Shown here in pieces: positions 19,301-28,881 of a stretch of 64,000 nucleotides of DNA. The notes beneath the pieces were generated by a model that ran no database searches, was not told the origin of the DNA, and saw only the letters and a program-made list of their open reading frames with translations. A program made the translations under genes and the position numbers. Source of the stretch: Strigamia acuminata (taxonomy: Eukaryota; Arthropoda; Chilopoda; Geophilomorpha; Linotaeniidae); assembly GCA_949358305.1 (NCBI GenBank), contig OX442314.1, positions 46,136,581 to 46,200,580 of the forward strand, given 5' to 3'. Positions within the stretch are counted from its first letter, which is position 1. Each line of letters starts with the position of its first letter.

Positions 19301-20445
19301 ATAGACGGCATCTGTATGGGATCTATCTCTGTCACCGCGTTTAATGGGCGGTAATCAATGCATAGGCGTGGGTCCGAGCCCGGGCGCATCACGAGCACAA
19401 CTCGCGTCGCGTATTCTCCCTGGGCCTCGGAGACAATGCCACTGTCTAGCATTTCTTGGCACATTTTTTGCACTATTTCACGTTTTTGCGGGTTCATTCC
19501 CTTATACGCAACTCGTATAGGTTTATTATCCGTCAATTTAATTTCGTGAATAGCCCTATTCGTTCGGCCCGGTTTTTTCGACAGGATCCCCTCATATTTA
19601 AGTAGGACCCTTCGTAGGGCTGCCGCTTCGTTTAATTCTAAAGCGGCGTCGGCGACAAGCGTTTCCACTACATTGTCCCGTTGCAATTCTGTTACGAATG
19701 CTTTAAAATCGTAGTCTTGAACGAATTTCTTTAGGCCTTTCTCCCACTGTGTCTTGTCGGCCGCTTCTTTTACAAGAGCTGGTGGCACGACAATTGCGGG
19801 TCTTTCCTTATCATTTCTGATATAATTCCAAGATTTCGTTATTGGATTTGGTTGTATTTCCATTGACGCCATGAGGTCTAAGCCCAACAGAAAAATTCTG
19901 TCGCATGTGGGCAGGACCAGGAAAGGGTGCTGTTCTACTCCTCCGAGCCACTCCATGGTCAATAATATAACTCCTTTTGGACGCGCCATTCCGTTGGCGG
20001 TTTTTAGACGTATATTTTTATTAACGCCTTTTATCTTATCGGTGAGACCCAATGATGCTACTATGTCTTCGGAAACGAACGAGCGATCTGCTCCCGAGTC
20101 TAGTAGTCCCATAATTTTTTCACGTTCTATTGTCATGGGCAACATGCATAGGCGGTTGGTGTATTCGACCGCCACGTTGCACATGAAAACACGAAATTCT
20201 TCTGTGTCTTCGACTACTTGAGGTAATTCTTCAAGCAGTAGGTTCGGTTCTTCCGCCTCAGCCTCAGCGTTTGCGGTAATTACCTGCAAAGCGTTGTTGG
20301 CCCTGTCTTGAATTTGGGCGTTAGCTATGTCACTACCCATTTCTTTGACTGGTGGCGGCTTATCGAACCCTTTGTTAAACCCCTTCTTCTTCATGAATGG
20401 CGCAGACGGTCGAGAAGTTATTTCTTCGCCGCCTGCGCTGACTCG
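16324..20445 (-). CDS. pol: Element B Pol: protease-RT-RNase H-integrase
   Basis: Entered by -1 frameshift at 20445. An internal ATG at 20394 gives 1,356 aa by conventional counting (numbering below). Protease LDSGADRSF (Asp99); RT with SKGYWQVEM, GLVNAPSTFQ and the catalytic YLDD (444-447); RNase H HTDASRVGLG; integrase with an HHCC finger (HGHPLASHAG...CQRCQACK) and a DDE core (CLSVDVMG, IISDNGPQF, NPVERLNRD); then a C-terminal domain with LTPYIPEF and a basic tail. No stop or missing catalytic residue was found. The frame is open upstream of 20394 to the slippery sites, supporting a Gag-Pol fusion rather than initiation at 20394. The closest relative in the window is element A pol. Confidence 0.93.
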   Translation of the reverse strand, partial: RVSAGGEEITSRPSAPFMKKKGFNKGFDKPPPVKEMGSDIANAQIQDRANNALQVITANAEAEAEEPNLLLEELPQVVEDTEEFRVFMCNVAVEYTNRLCMLPMTIEREKIMGLLDSGADRSFVSEDIVASLGLTDKIKGVNKNIRLKTANGMARPKGVILLTMEWLGGVEQHPFLVLPTCDRIFLLGLDLMASMEIQPNPITKSWNYIRNDKERPAIVVPPALVKEAADKTQWEKGLKKFVQDYDFKAFVTELQRDNVVETLVADAALELNEAAALRRVLLKYEGILSKKPGRTNRAIHEIKLTDNKPIRVAYKGMNPQKREIVQKMCQEMLDSGIVSEAQGEYATRVVLVMRPGSDPRLCIDYRPLNAVTEIDPIQMPSIESILRELSPFSWVTTMDLSKGYWQVEMRPEDKLKTAFYSPIGRLMFNVMPFGLVNAPSTFQRLIESVLGDILHQFVWAYLDDIVIASKTFEEHIEHIDQVLTRLAKAGLHVHPGKSKFCRKELAFLGYRIGVNGLAIGPEKIDAINRFPPPEDVKGVQRFMGMINFFGRLLPGLAEVAAPVTDLLKNENEFVWSNECNIAFNAIKRMLTEVGVMPLPDLNRPFILHTDASRVGLGAALLQTHVRDGVEQDLPCMFISRKLQGAEKNYNATELECLAVVWAIRKFRDYLEYTKFVVHTDHQALQWLMKLKEPAGRLARWQLELMACDLTIQYKPGKYNVVADALSRAPVSDPIDADDDGEDDSRIIYCPTSCHRWDLRKMNEIPTASPADVKFCGFWTRLYQPAADNYPNAKKEFKLERRINDPLLSAFHARVSKQMKSNPPTREEIIVQQKLDKKCQDRARFVLTGKYPPNLTRRQKRRYAHESIDYLLDDGLLVKHHPNHQDDLSESDTAVKVVIPASLIGRVLWLLHGHPLASHAGVSRTLYRATQLFHWTGMKKDIALFVHQCQRCQACKPRSKSPFETIFLGPYAPFDCLSVDVMGPKPVTGNKNAYIIVIMDVATRWPELYAVARPSAEKIVECIYDVALRYGFPRKIISDNGPQFISKIWGKFCEKFGIVASHTSTYNPRTNPVERLNRDIKYALSIFTDIHNRWDEYLREIAFSIRTTVSRTRDFSPAYLNFARELRVPWDPRVAESVNVVDPEKPHEYVYKLEQTISNTYKHMMAHIFNMRDRILQDKSGGKFVNFEINDLVWKDAHTLSNAARGITASLADKRDGPYVIIGKHGGNAYKLRKLEDNTEQKSIQVRELTPYIPEFPQEMWAKGQVKSKTDGQIVDTFAGESEQAPPSDNEEYFDAPSPPVNEIVESVPDPILVGGETGETPETNTKNTDKKENNNEEVQTQKTTKNIVPASIRNLRPKRDNPFIKGGKVVGKK

Positions 20446-20463
20446 TTTTTTGACTCGTTTTTT
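20400..20463 (-). promoter_or_regulatory. -1 ribosomal frameshift signal with duplicated slippery site, element B
   Basis: Two gag-frame heptamers A AAA AAC lie at 20463-20457 and 20451-20445, made by a 12-nt tandem duplication. The second is followed by a 6-nt spacer (GAGTCA) and a 10-bp stem, GCGCAGGCGG (20438-20429) with CCGTCTGCGC (20409-20400), one G-U. The loop of 19 nt holds the gag TAA (20420-20418) and can itself pair GAAG with CTTC. Spacer length, stem length and stop position match element A. Confidence 0.85.
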
Positions 20464-23400
20464 GCCATGGCGAGTTTAATCTCTGCCATCTGTTTCATTA
20501 TTGCGTCAAACTTCGCGTCTTCTTTCGCTGTTCTTGGGCACTCATTGGAATAGTGACCCGGTTGGTTACACTTGAAACAACGAATATTTGATTTGTCTCT
20601 TGGGGCTTCAGTCGATTTTTTCTTTTCAGGGTCTGCTTTCGACGGTGGCGTGTAATTTTTTCGAAAATACTTCGGAATTCGGCCGGCATTTGGTTTTAAC
20701 CTGGCGCGAAATTCTTCTACCGCTCTATCTCGATGGATGAGATGTACTAGCGGTCCTTCCTCATCGCAACCCGTTGATAAGGTATCGCGATAGCTTCGTA
20801 TTTCTTCGTCCGTCGAATAATCGTCTTTTTCTTCTTTTTCGTCTGATTTTCCGGCATCTTGTCCGGCTTCCTCCCCCTCCTTGACCTCCTCCAGTGTCGC
20901 TTGCATGGCTGACGCTGTCGGTGCCTTTTTAGGGGCGGCCAAAGGGTTGGAAGGCAGCGTGGATGTCAGTTTATTTTTTATTTGTAAACCAACGCTAGCT
21001 TCTGCCAGCTCCATTATACCGCTAAGATATTCAGTAGGGCGCATAATTTTATCTGTCGCCCCATATCTTTCCGCACTCAACTTGAGACGTTTAGCGGTTG
21101 CTGCTTTCTCCGCTTCTGGTAAAGCGGAATAATATCTCTTCTCGATATCTATCGTGTTCTCGAACAGGAAGGCGCTCATCTCCTCGTAGCTGCCTCCTGT
21201 CGGTGCCCTTTCTTCAAGTAACACCCGTTGCGAGTACTCCGACAAACCGCCGAGAAAGAAAAGGTTGAATCCCGTGGCATGAAATTCCATCGGGGCCTTT
21301 TCGAACAACAATCTGGCGCGAATGTCGTAATCCATTATGGTTTCACCAGGCATCTGGCGAAGACCTCGCATCTTTCGGCTCACCTCTTCGGGTGTCTCGC
21401 CGTAGCGCAGGTCGAATCTCATTAAAAAGTCGTCCCAATTGACGCCTTTCAATCCTTGGTACCACTCACGTGCCGAGCCTGTCATTAGCTCGACAATACC
21501 GTGGGTGAGCATGTCTCCTACGGTGGCTTTAGTGGCAGTCTTAATTCGAATTACTTCGTCAAGGAAGCGATCTCCCGCTTTCCATGACCCGTCGAAACGG
21601 TTCTGAATATAAAATTGCCACCTAATATTCCCGGTAACACTCATGGTGTCACGTCGGGAGACAGCGTATTTTTTCTTTACGCGGTCACCAGTGCTACGAT
21701 TACGATCGTTTCGTTTGCTCAGATCGATTCCCTCGGCTTTTAACGAGCCAAGTAGGGCTCTTCCAAGCTCTCCCATCGTATACTGCCGACCCGTCGAATC
21801 GGTAAACGCGCTTTGTCGGGGAGGGTCCTGAAACTCCTCCCGTCGGTGGTCGCTATTTTCCGATCGACGTCGTTTCTCTCTATCGCGCGGAGAGTTGGAT
21901 CTCTTCCGGCGATTACTTGATTTGTCCTTTCGTCTGTCGTCGTTGGATGAGGGGTCGGAGCTGGGGTCGGGAGACGGTGAGCGGCGTGGCGGGTCGCGCC
22001 GTGAAGAGTTTGACTCTTTCCGGCCCCTACGACGGTCGTCACGCTCCCTTTCCCTGCGTTCATCGCGTTCTCTTTCCCTTCGTCTTTCTCCAGAACCTCT
22101 CTCCGAATCGTGATGACTGGGTGCATTTGACTCCAGTCCATCTGACGACGAATCACTATTTCCGTAGCGATAATATTTCGGTCTTTCATCGCGTTTGCCT
22201 TCTTCTCGCGAAGAGGTGCGATCATGCGATTGTCTCCTTGACGACTCGTCGTCTTTAAGGATGGGCACTGGTTGTTGCCACTCAGTCCCTTGCGGATCAT
22301 CATGCTGTTGGCTTGTGAGAGCTTGCTCTTCATTTCGCCTAGCATTATTAGCGTTGATTAACCGCGTTATCGCATTATTTGTGGCTGAATCGAGAGCTTG
22401 CATGCGGGGCCGAGTTTGTTGTTCTCTGGCCGACGCATCTCTCTTGCGCGGAGTAGCTGGTGTTGCCCTCTCCGGCTGGGGTTTGGGTTTGGCCTTCGGC
22501 GTGCGCTTTGGGTCTCCCTCTAGGCTCTCGTCGGACAGCTCGGATGAACTGATCTCTGGTTTGCGAACGGATTTCGGGTCATCTCGTCGCAATCTGGCCA
22601 TAAATGCTCGCTCTGCTTCTTGTTGCGAGTGGAAAGCATATCGATGTGCTCTCAGGGCTCGGTCAACTATTTCTACCTCCTCGGGAGTAGTCGGATTGGG
22701 CTGGGTTCTGCCGTACTCGAGAGCTTGCGCTTCTCTTTCCGCCAGCTTCCTCCGTCTCTCGCGAATGGCTTGTCGAGCCTCGTTCTCTGCATCCGCTTCA
22801 AATTGAGCGGAATCAACCAATTGTTGAGCGTGTGCACCTTCAACAATGGTGATTTGTGGGGATACACTGTGCGCTTTTAAAGCTGCACGTACGATTTGTA
22901 ACGTTTCGTACACTGTAATCTTCCCCGTCGGAAGGGTGTATCTCACTCCCTCCGCTTGTGCCAATTGCATCGCATCAATCAAGGTGCCCGAGACGCTGTA
23001 AGGCTGGCTCGAAACACGCTTGACAGAGGACGAGTTGGACTTGTGCCCTTCAGACACTACCGAGGCTGGTCGACTGTGCGTAACCGGCGTGTCTAGCGCC
23101 GAATTAGCGGTCGTATTTGAGGCCGTCTTTTGTATCGGAGACGCTGCTTTCGGACTGCCCACCTCGGTGTCGTGCGTTAGACGAGGCGATTGGTTACGGG
23201 ATAAAACCTCGTTTCCGCTCGTCTCGCCGTCACGGTTAGAACGCGGCAGTTTGGAGTGAGATTGCTCTTCACCCCGCTCTGTCTCGTCCAATCGCTGCCT
23301 CGTCTCGGCGCGAGACGGGTGCGATGCCTCTGATGCGCTTCTACGATCGGGTTTAGGCTTACGCCGTTTTTGCCTCGCTTCGTGCGCTGAGGCTTTGGGT

Positions 23401-23501
23401 AAGGGACCTCCAGATCGCAAGTGATAGTCGGCGCCTTTACGACTGCCGGCTCTCTTGTTTGCGTCGGAGTCGGAATCTGTTACTCGGGTATTATCTGCCA
23501 T
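20418..23501 (-). CDS. gag: Element B Gag (1,027 aa)
   Basis: Structural protein of element B. The ATG at 23501 (AAGAAATGG context) is the first ATG after the primer site; the frame is open a little further upstream but has no earlier ATG. A highly charged, largely disordered N-terminal 600 residues, with an RERERDERRERERDDRR-type tract, leads into a capsid-like core (about 620-790; FDGSWKAGDRFLDEV, WDDFLMRFDLRYGE). Then come an acidic linker and the knuckle CFKCNQPGHYSNEC (975-988). The core motifs line up with element A Gag (FDGGWQAGTQFLDEV, WDEFVKAFMKEYGE), which supports a common origin. The gag stop lies in the loop of the frameshift stem. Confidence 0.9.
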   Translation of the reverse strand: MADNTRVTDSDSDANKRAGSRKGADYHLRSGGPLPKASAHEARQKRRKPKPDRRSASEASHPSRAETRQRLDETERGEEQSHSKLPRSNRDGETSGNEVLSRNQSPRLTHDTEVGSPKAASPIQKTASNTTANSALDTPVTHSRPASVVSEGHKSNSSSVKRVSSQPYSVSGTLIDAMQLAQAEGVRYTLPTGKITVYETLQIVRAALKAHSVSPQITIVEGAHAQQLVDSAQFEADAENEARQAIRERRRKLAEREAQALEYGRTQPNPTTPEEVEIVDRALRAHRYAFHSQQEAERAFMARLRRDDPKSVRKPEISSSELSDESLEGDPKRTPKAKPKPQPERATPATPRKRDASAREQQTRPRMQALDSATNNAITRLINANNARRNEEQALTSQQHDDPQGTEWQQPVPILKDDESSRRQSHDRTSSREEGKRDERPKYYRYGNSDSSSDGLESNAPSHHDSERGSGERRRERERDERRERERDDRRRGRKESNSSRRDPPRRSPSPDPSSDPSSNDDRRKDKSSNRRKRSNSPRDREKRRRSENSDHRREEFQDPPRQSAFTDSTGRQYTMGELGRALLGSLKAEGIDLSKRNDRNRSTGDRVKKKYAVSRRDTMSVTGNIRWQFYIQNRFDGSWKAGDRFLDEVIRIKTATKATVGDMLTHGIVELMTGSAREWYQGLKGVNWDDFLMRFDLRYGETPEEVSRKMRGLRQMPGETIMDYDIRARLLFEKAPMEFHATGFNLFFLGGLSEYSQRVLLEERAPTGGSYEEMSAFLFENTIDIEKRYYSALPEAEKAATAKRLKLSAERYGATDKIMRPTEYLSGIMELAEASVGLQIKNKLTSTLPSNPLAAPKKAPTASAMQATLEEVKEGEEAGQDAGKSDEKEEKDDYSTDEEIRSYRDTLSTGCDEEGPLVHLIHRDRAVEEFRARLKPNAGRIPKYFRKNYTPPSKADPEKKKSTEAPRDKSNIRCFKCNQPGHYSNECPRTAKEDAKFDAIMKQMAEIKLAMAKNESKNESAQAAKK

Positions 23502-23553
23502 TTCTTGCTTTGGGTATGATGTAATCACAGGTTAGAATCAGTTATTCAACTTG

Positions 23554-23571
23554 ATCCCGGACAGGCCCCCA
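23554..23571 (-). other. Element B primer-binding site, tRNA-Pro type
   Basis: Minus strand TGGGGGCCTGTCCGGGAT begins 2 nt after the 5' LTR. It differs by two bases from the standard TGGGGGCTCGTCCGGGAT complement of the tRNA-Pro 3' end. Confidence 0.8.
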
Positions 23572-23573
23572 CG

Positions 23574-24589
23574 TGTCGCGCTCAACTCTAACCGTCGCTA
23601 ACTCGTGGGTTGATTACTTAATTCGACTAACTCACTACCGCTTTGCTCAAGCGGTTTACCCAAAGAAATGATTACACAGATATAAAAGGTAAAATATAAT
23701 ATAGATTTATTCTGCGGGGCAATGTACAGATATATCTTATATATATATATAAAGGGTAAGTAAAAGGTAAATCGGAATGGGTGATGGGAAATGGAAAGGT
23801 AAAGGTAAGATGAAAGCTGGCTGGAATCGGCGAGGTCGTCTGTTGTCTCGTGCGTGTCCAAGATGGCGTCCTCGTTGTGGCAACGTGATGTCGTCCTGGG
23901 CCGGCGTGGCAATATGGCGTCCTCGGCTCGTCTCTGGCTGGTCCTTCGGGCTCACGCTGGTCAGGCGCGAGTGAATGCTTAGTTAAAAGACTTACTTCGG
24001 GCTGTTGTCTAGGTTTTTGTGTGGTGTCCGGCGATCACACAGCGGCGGACTCTTCTGGTTCCCGGCGGTCACACAGCGGCGGGAACGCTCGTCGTGGTTT
24101 TACTGCAGTTTAGGCTTGTGCGACCGTTTGTCTGCACAACTCGCTAAACTGGAGTGGTTTTTACTATTTCTAGCTGGTGTGCTAAAATAGTGTGGTAATC
24201 TTATCTCGCAGGTTACTCTGCGGAGTTTGACACTGACCAAACGTACTCACGGTAAATTGTCCTTTGTCTTCGGTCAATCCCAGTATTTTTACTTGGGCCT
24301 GATCTTGTAGGACGACGGATTTTACGTGTGTTTCTCGTTTGATGGTTGTGTTGGTTCTGCCCGCTCAGTGCAAGGCACATTCCTTTGCACAAAGCGGGGT
24401 TGACAGGTGACCAGAATCACCCAATGGTGGGGTGGACGAACCATCCCCACTCCCTCAGGGCAGACGCCTGTCCATTGACTAGATGTCAATGCACTGAGGG
24501 AAGGGAGACGCGCTTGCGGCTCCCCTTACACCCGAAACGAGGTCACGAGAGAAACTCTTCGTTGATCCCGGTCCAGTCGGGTCACAACA
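23574..24589 (-). repeat. Element B 5' LTR
   Basis: 1,016-bp partner of 11093-12108, in the same orientation. It contains CAAGATGGCG (23859-23868), a YY1-like word also present in the other LTR. Confidence 0.95.
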
Positions 24590-24593
24590 ACGT

Positions 24594-27500
24594 GGTACAA
24601 CACAACATCAATCTAGACACTGACAAACCAATAAGAGTTCCCTTTAAATCTTGGAATCCACAAAAAAGGGAAATATTAAGGACATTATGCCAAGAAATGA
24701 TTGATAAAGGCTATGTAACAACTGCAGAAGGCGATTATGCGACAAGGATTGTGCTGGTAATGAGACCAGGTTCAGAGCCACGTCTCTGTATTGATTACAG
24801 AGCGCTGAATGAACACACTTTGTATGACCCGCCCCAGATGCCGACAATAACGGAAATTTTAAGAGAACTCGGCGAATTTCAATGGGTTTCAACCATTGAT
24901 CTAACGAAAGGATACTGGCAAATAGATTTGAGACCGGAAGACCGTCCAAAAACAGCATTTTGGAGTCCTCAAGGCAGACTGATGTTTAACGTCATGCCTT
25001 TCGGGCTGGTCAACGCGCCAACTACTTTTCAACGATTAATAGAGAAAGTATTGGGTGAAGCATTCCGAAAATATGCTTGGGCCTACCTTGACGATATCGT
25101 GATCGTATCAAAAACGTATGCTGAACACATGAAACATCTAGATTCAGTTTTAGGAAAATTACAGAAAGCTGGATTGCATGTAAACCCAACAAAGTCAAAA
25201 TTCTGTAGGAAGGAGTTACAATTTCTAGGGTACAAGCTTGGAATCAATGGCTTAAGCGTAGACCCAGCCAAAGTAGCAGCCATAAAAGAATTTCCAGCGC
25301 CAAAAAATTTAACGGAGTTACAACAATTTTTTGGCATGGTCAACTTTTTCCATAGACTTCTCAAGGATCTGGCCACAGTAGCCGAGCCTCTACGCCCACT
25401 CCTGAAGAAAGGAGTAGAATTTGTTTGGGAAGAAGTTCACCAAATCGCATTTGATAACATCAAACAATTACTGACCGACGCCAAAACTATGCACTTGCCA
25501 AATTTACATCAACCATTTATCGTAAGGACAGACGCGAGTAAGAAAGGATTGGGTGCTGCCTTGATGCAGATCAAAGAAATTGATGGACAGATGATTGAAT
25601 CACCGTGTGTGTATATCAGTAGATGTCTGCAACAGGCAGAACTTAATTACAGCGCCACGGATCTCGAATGTTTGGCGGTAATTTGGGCGCTCCGGAAATT
25701 TAGACCATACTTGGAGTTCACAAGTTTCGTCGTGCAGACGGATCATGAGGCGCTAAAATGGTTGATGCGACTGGAAGAGCCAGCTGGACGTCTTGCTCGT
25801 TGGCAGATGGAATTGATGTCTTATAATTTTACAATCCAATATCTGAAGGGGACTGCCAACACATTAGCAGACGCATTATCTAGAGCACCAATTCAACTCA
25901 TCTGCGACAACGAAGAGACGGGAGAAGCCGACAGTGACTTAAAATACTGCCCGACAGAACCACGAAAATGGGTCGTGGGTAACTGGAATCAGCTGCCAAA
26001 ACCTCAGTCGGATGAAGAACGATTAGTAGACGAGCAAGTCACGGCATATTGGAGTTACATGCATAATGCGCCGGCAGAAGAGTCGGAAATAAGTCCGAAA
26101 ATTAAAGAAGTTCAATATTTGCCGACTTCCAAATGCGAAATGGTGACAGCGTTTATTGCAAAAGTCACGGAGCAAGCCGACTGCATGCCTCCGACACGCG
26201 AAGAAATTATAGAGCATCAGAAAAAGGATCGCCATTGCCAATCAATGCGATACTACCTCGAGACAGAACAATTTCCAGCTTATGTTACGACGCCATTACA
26301 GAAAAAGAATTATCGCATTTTGGCGACCAAGCACATGTTAGAAGAGGATTTACTATTAAAATACCATCCCACATTGTCAGATGATTTAAGCGAGGATTCT
26401 CGAGCCCTGAAGGTCGTGATACCGAGATCACTAAGATTCCGAGTGTTATGGCAAATGCACGGCCACCCGCTCGCAAGCCATTGCGGAATTGCGAGGACGC
26501 TTTATCGAATGCGACAGATTTATACCTGGGACGGAATAAAACGTGACACCGCCAGATTTATTAAACACTGTCCGCGGTGCCAGGCGTGTAAACCTCGGAC
26601 TAAAACACGAGTAGAAGCAGCGCAAATTGGCCCATATGCACCTTTTGAGTGTCTAAGTATAGATTTGGTAGGACCATTGATTAGAACTGATGAAGGAAAC
26701 AATTACATTTTAGTAATTTTGGATATAGCCACTCGATGGCCGGAGCTTTATCCATTGTCCGACCCTGTAGCACAGGACATCGCGGATTGCCTGTACAACA
26801 CGTGTATGGGTTGGGGATTCCCACTCCGAATTGTGTCGGATAATGGCCCGCAATTTAAGGCCCGGATATACCACGAATTCTGCAGGAAATTCAAAATTAC
26901 CCCGCGATTTACGTCACCGTATCATCCGCAGGCCAACACGGTAGAAAGGACCAACCGCGATTTAAAGTACATTTTGTCAATTTTCACAGATATCCACAAA
27001 AGGTGGGACACATATTTAAGAGAAATTGCGTTTAGCATACGCACAACAGCAACAACAGGCCGTGATTATTCTCCAGCATACTTGAATTGCTGTAGAGAAT
27101 TTAGGATTCCTTGGGATCCACGAATTTTGGATGGAATTGCAAAAATAGACCCAAATAAGCCACATATTTACATCCAACGACTGGAGAAAATAATTAGAGA
27201 TACATATCACCATATGATGGCGCACATAACCGACTTGCGCGAACGAGTGCAAAATCACAAGATGGATAAAAAGTTTGATGACTTTAAAACAAATGATTTG
27301 GTATGGAAAGATGATCACCCATTATCAAAAGCGTCACAAGGAATTTCGGCGAAATTATGCGACAAGCGGAGTGGACCATATGTGATCATTCAAGTCCACC
27401 AAGGAGGAGCAGTGAAACTGAGACGACTAAAAGATAATAAGATCTTTCGCTCCATCCATATGTCCGAATTATCACCTTATTTCCCGGAATTTAATCAAGA

Positions 27501-28134
27501 AATTTGGGAAAAGGACCAGACTCAGAGCAATCCAAATGGAAAAATAATTAACACATTATTTGATGAGCCAACGACATCCGAAACACAAGAAAATACGGAG
27601 ACAGAAAATTCACAGACCACTGAAATGAGTCGGATGAATAATAGTAATTCAGCGGAATCACAAACTTTGAAACAAACACAAAGTTTGCAAGATTCGCAAA
27701 ATTTAGACGATGCACAAGGATCTCACACTTTGGATAACACACAAAGTTTGCAGGATCCACAAACATCACAACAACAATTGGAATTACGGGATCTGTCGGA
27801 TTCAGACACAGCAGGCGTGAGTTCTCAGGTTTCAAGTAAACAAAGAAGCGGTGAAAAGGATAACAATTTGGAAAGCAATGAGGACTTGGAGACAAATTCA
27901 AACAGTGACGCGCAAGAGAATTTGCCACTTTTTTCACGGGACTTAAGTTTGAAAACAGACGAACAAGTTGCGTCTTTTTCTAAAAAGAGGGGAGGAGTGG
28001 TAGAAAAGAAGAAAATAAAGAAATTTTATCAAGATTTACGTGAAAAACAACCTAAAAAAGTCAAGAAAAAAGCTATCTTGAAGAAATATTCACTTCGAGA
28101 TAGGGGAAGGATTAAGCCTCCAGACTACCTCTAA
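24594..28134 (+). CDS. pol: Element A Pol, 3' part: RT, RNase H, integrase
   Basis: Continuation of element A pol after the B insertion. With B and one ACGT copy removed, the codon begun at 11091 is completed at 24594 in frame. RT: TIDLTKGYWQ, GLVNAPTTFQ and catalytic YLDDIVIVS (from 25084). RNase H: RTDASKKGLGAAL and TDLECLAVIWALRKF. Integrase: HHCC finger (HGHPLASHCG...CPRCQACK) and DDE core (CLSIDLVGP, IVSDNGPQF, NTVERTNRD). A C-terminal domain ending LSPYFPEF is followed by a long Ser/Thr/Gln/Asp-rich extension (about 27500-28134) and a basic terminus. As it stands the fragment has no start of its own and would not be expressed as Pol. The open frame upstream to 24346 is LTR B. Confidence 0.92.
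27980..27995 (+). other. Internal copy of the element A polypurine tract
   Basis: CTAAAAAGAGGGGAGG is identical over 16 nt to the terminal tract at 32015-32030 but lies within the 3' coding end of pol. It could act as a second, internal plus-strand primer, as in elements with a central polypurine tract (inference). Confidence 0.55.
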
Positions 28135-28137
28135 AAA

Positions 28138-28868
28138 TAGAAGGTAGCGACGTCACTCGGGAGTCCGGAAGTGGACGACGTCGCAGCTCGAACGTGATTG
28201 GTCGAGACGAATCTCACTTGTTAACTTGACATCAAAACAACAACAAGTTTAGGAAAGTCATCCCAGATTTCGACAAAATAACTATCAGTAGGAATAAGAG
28301 GGAAATCGACCAAAAAACGAAGGAGAGTGGGCAGCCAAGTGAAGGAATCCGATTAAGCGGAAATTCATCGCAAAATGTATGAGCCCAAGAAGTCACCGCC
28401 ACCGAAAAGACGGGAACACAGTGAGGTAGTAGAATCGAAATGTGTCGAAAATATAAATGGATAAGGAAGTATTTTCTCTCATCGGGTGTGTTATTTGGAA
28501 AGAATGCTTAAATTATTCGTGAAAAAAGACGGAAACGAAATATGTCGTTACAACGTGACAAGTTCAACGAAATCGCGATTTAAAATGAAAAGGAGTCGAA
28601 TGTCTCGAAATAAGTTAAAATAAAATTGGTTATCACTTAAATAACTGGTTTTATAGGACAAAAGTGCTAATTTATTAGACAAAATCACAAATTAGTAACT
28701 TAAAAAGGACTCCTATCACGAAAAATTAGCACGGAGCGCCATCTTGTGAGAAAATTTAGAATAATAAAACTCAAAATCGAGATAAATACGCAAAAATAAC
28801 ACACACATCAGAGAAAGATAAAATACAATGAATTTGAGAGAAAATTGAATTTAATAATGTTTTACACA
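28138..28868. other. Element A pol-ORF3 intergenic region
   Basis: About 730 bp with no supported ORF. An 8-bp inverted repeat GCGACGTC...GACGTCGC (28147-28184) follows the pol stop. CGCCATCTTGTGA at 28737-28749 matches the B intergenic region. It ends in the acceptor TTTTACACAG at 28860-28869, 12 bp before the ORF3 ATG. It has no counterpart of B's three hairpins that I can see. Confidence 0.55.
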
Positions 28869-28881
28869 GACCCAAGAAGCC

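Larger units (their letters stand above)
11089..24593 (-). mobile_element. Element B: full-length Ty3/Gypsy-type element nested in A
   Basis: A complete minus-strand element inserted in A's pol, flanked by ACGT at 11089-11092 and 24590-24593. Order on the minus strand: 5' LTR (23574-24589), tRNA-Pro primer site, gag, pol by -1 frameshift, long intergenic region with three hairpins, ORF3, polypurine tract, 3' LTR (11093-12108). Every coding unit is uninterrupted, so this copy may be autonomous. Its plan matches A closely while nucleotide similarity is low outside short motifs, so the two are different families of one lineage. I saw only two LTR differences. Confidence 0.93.
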
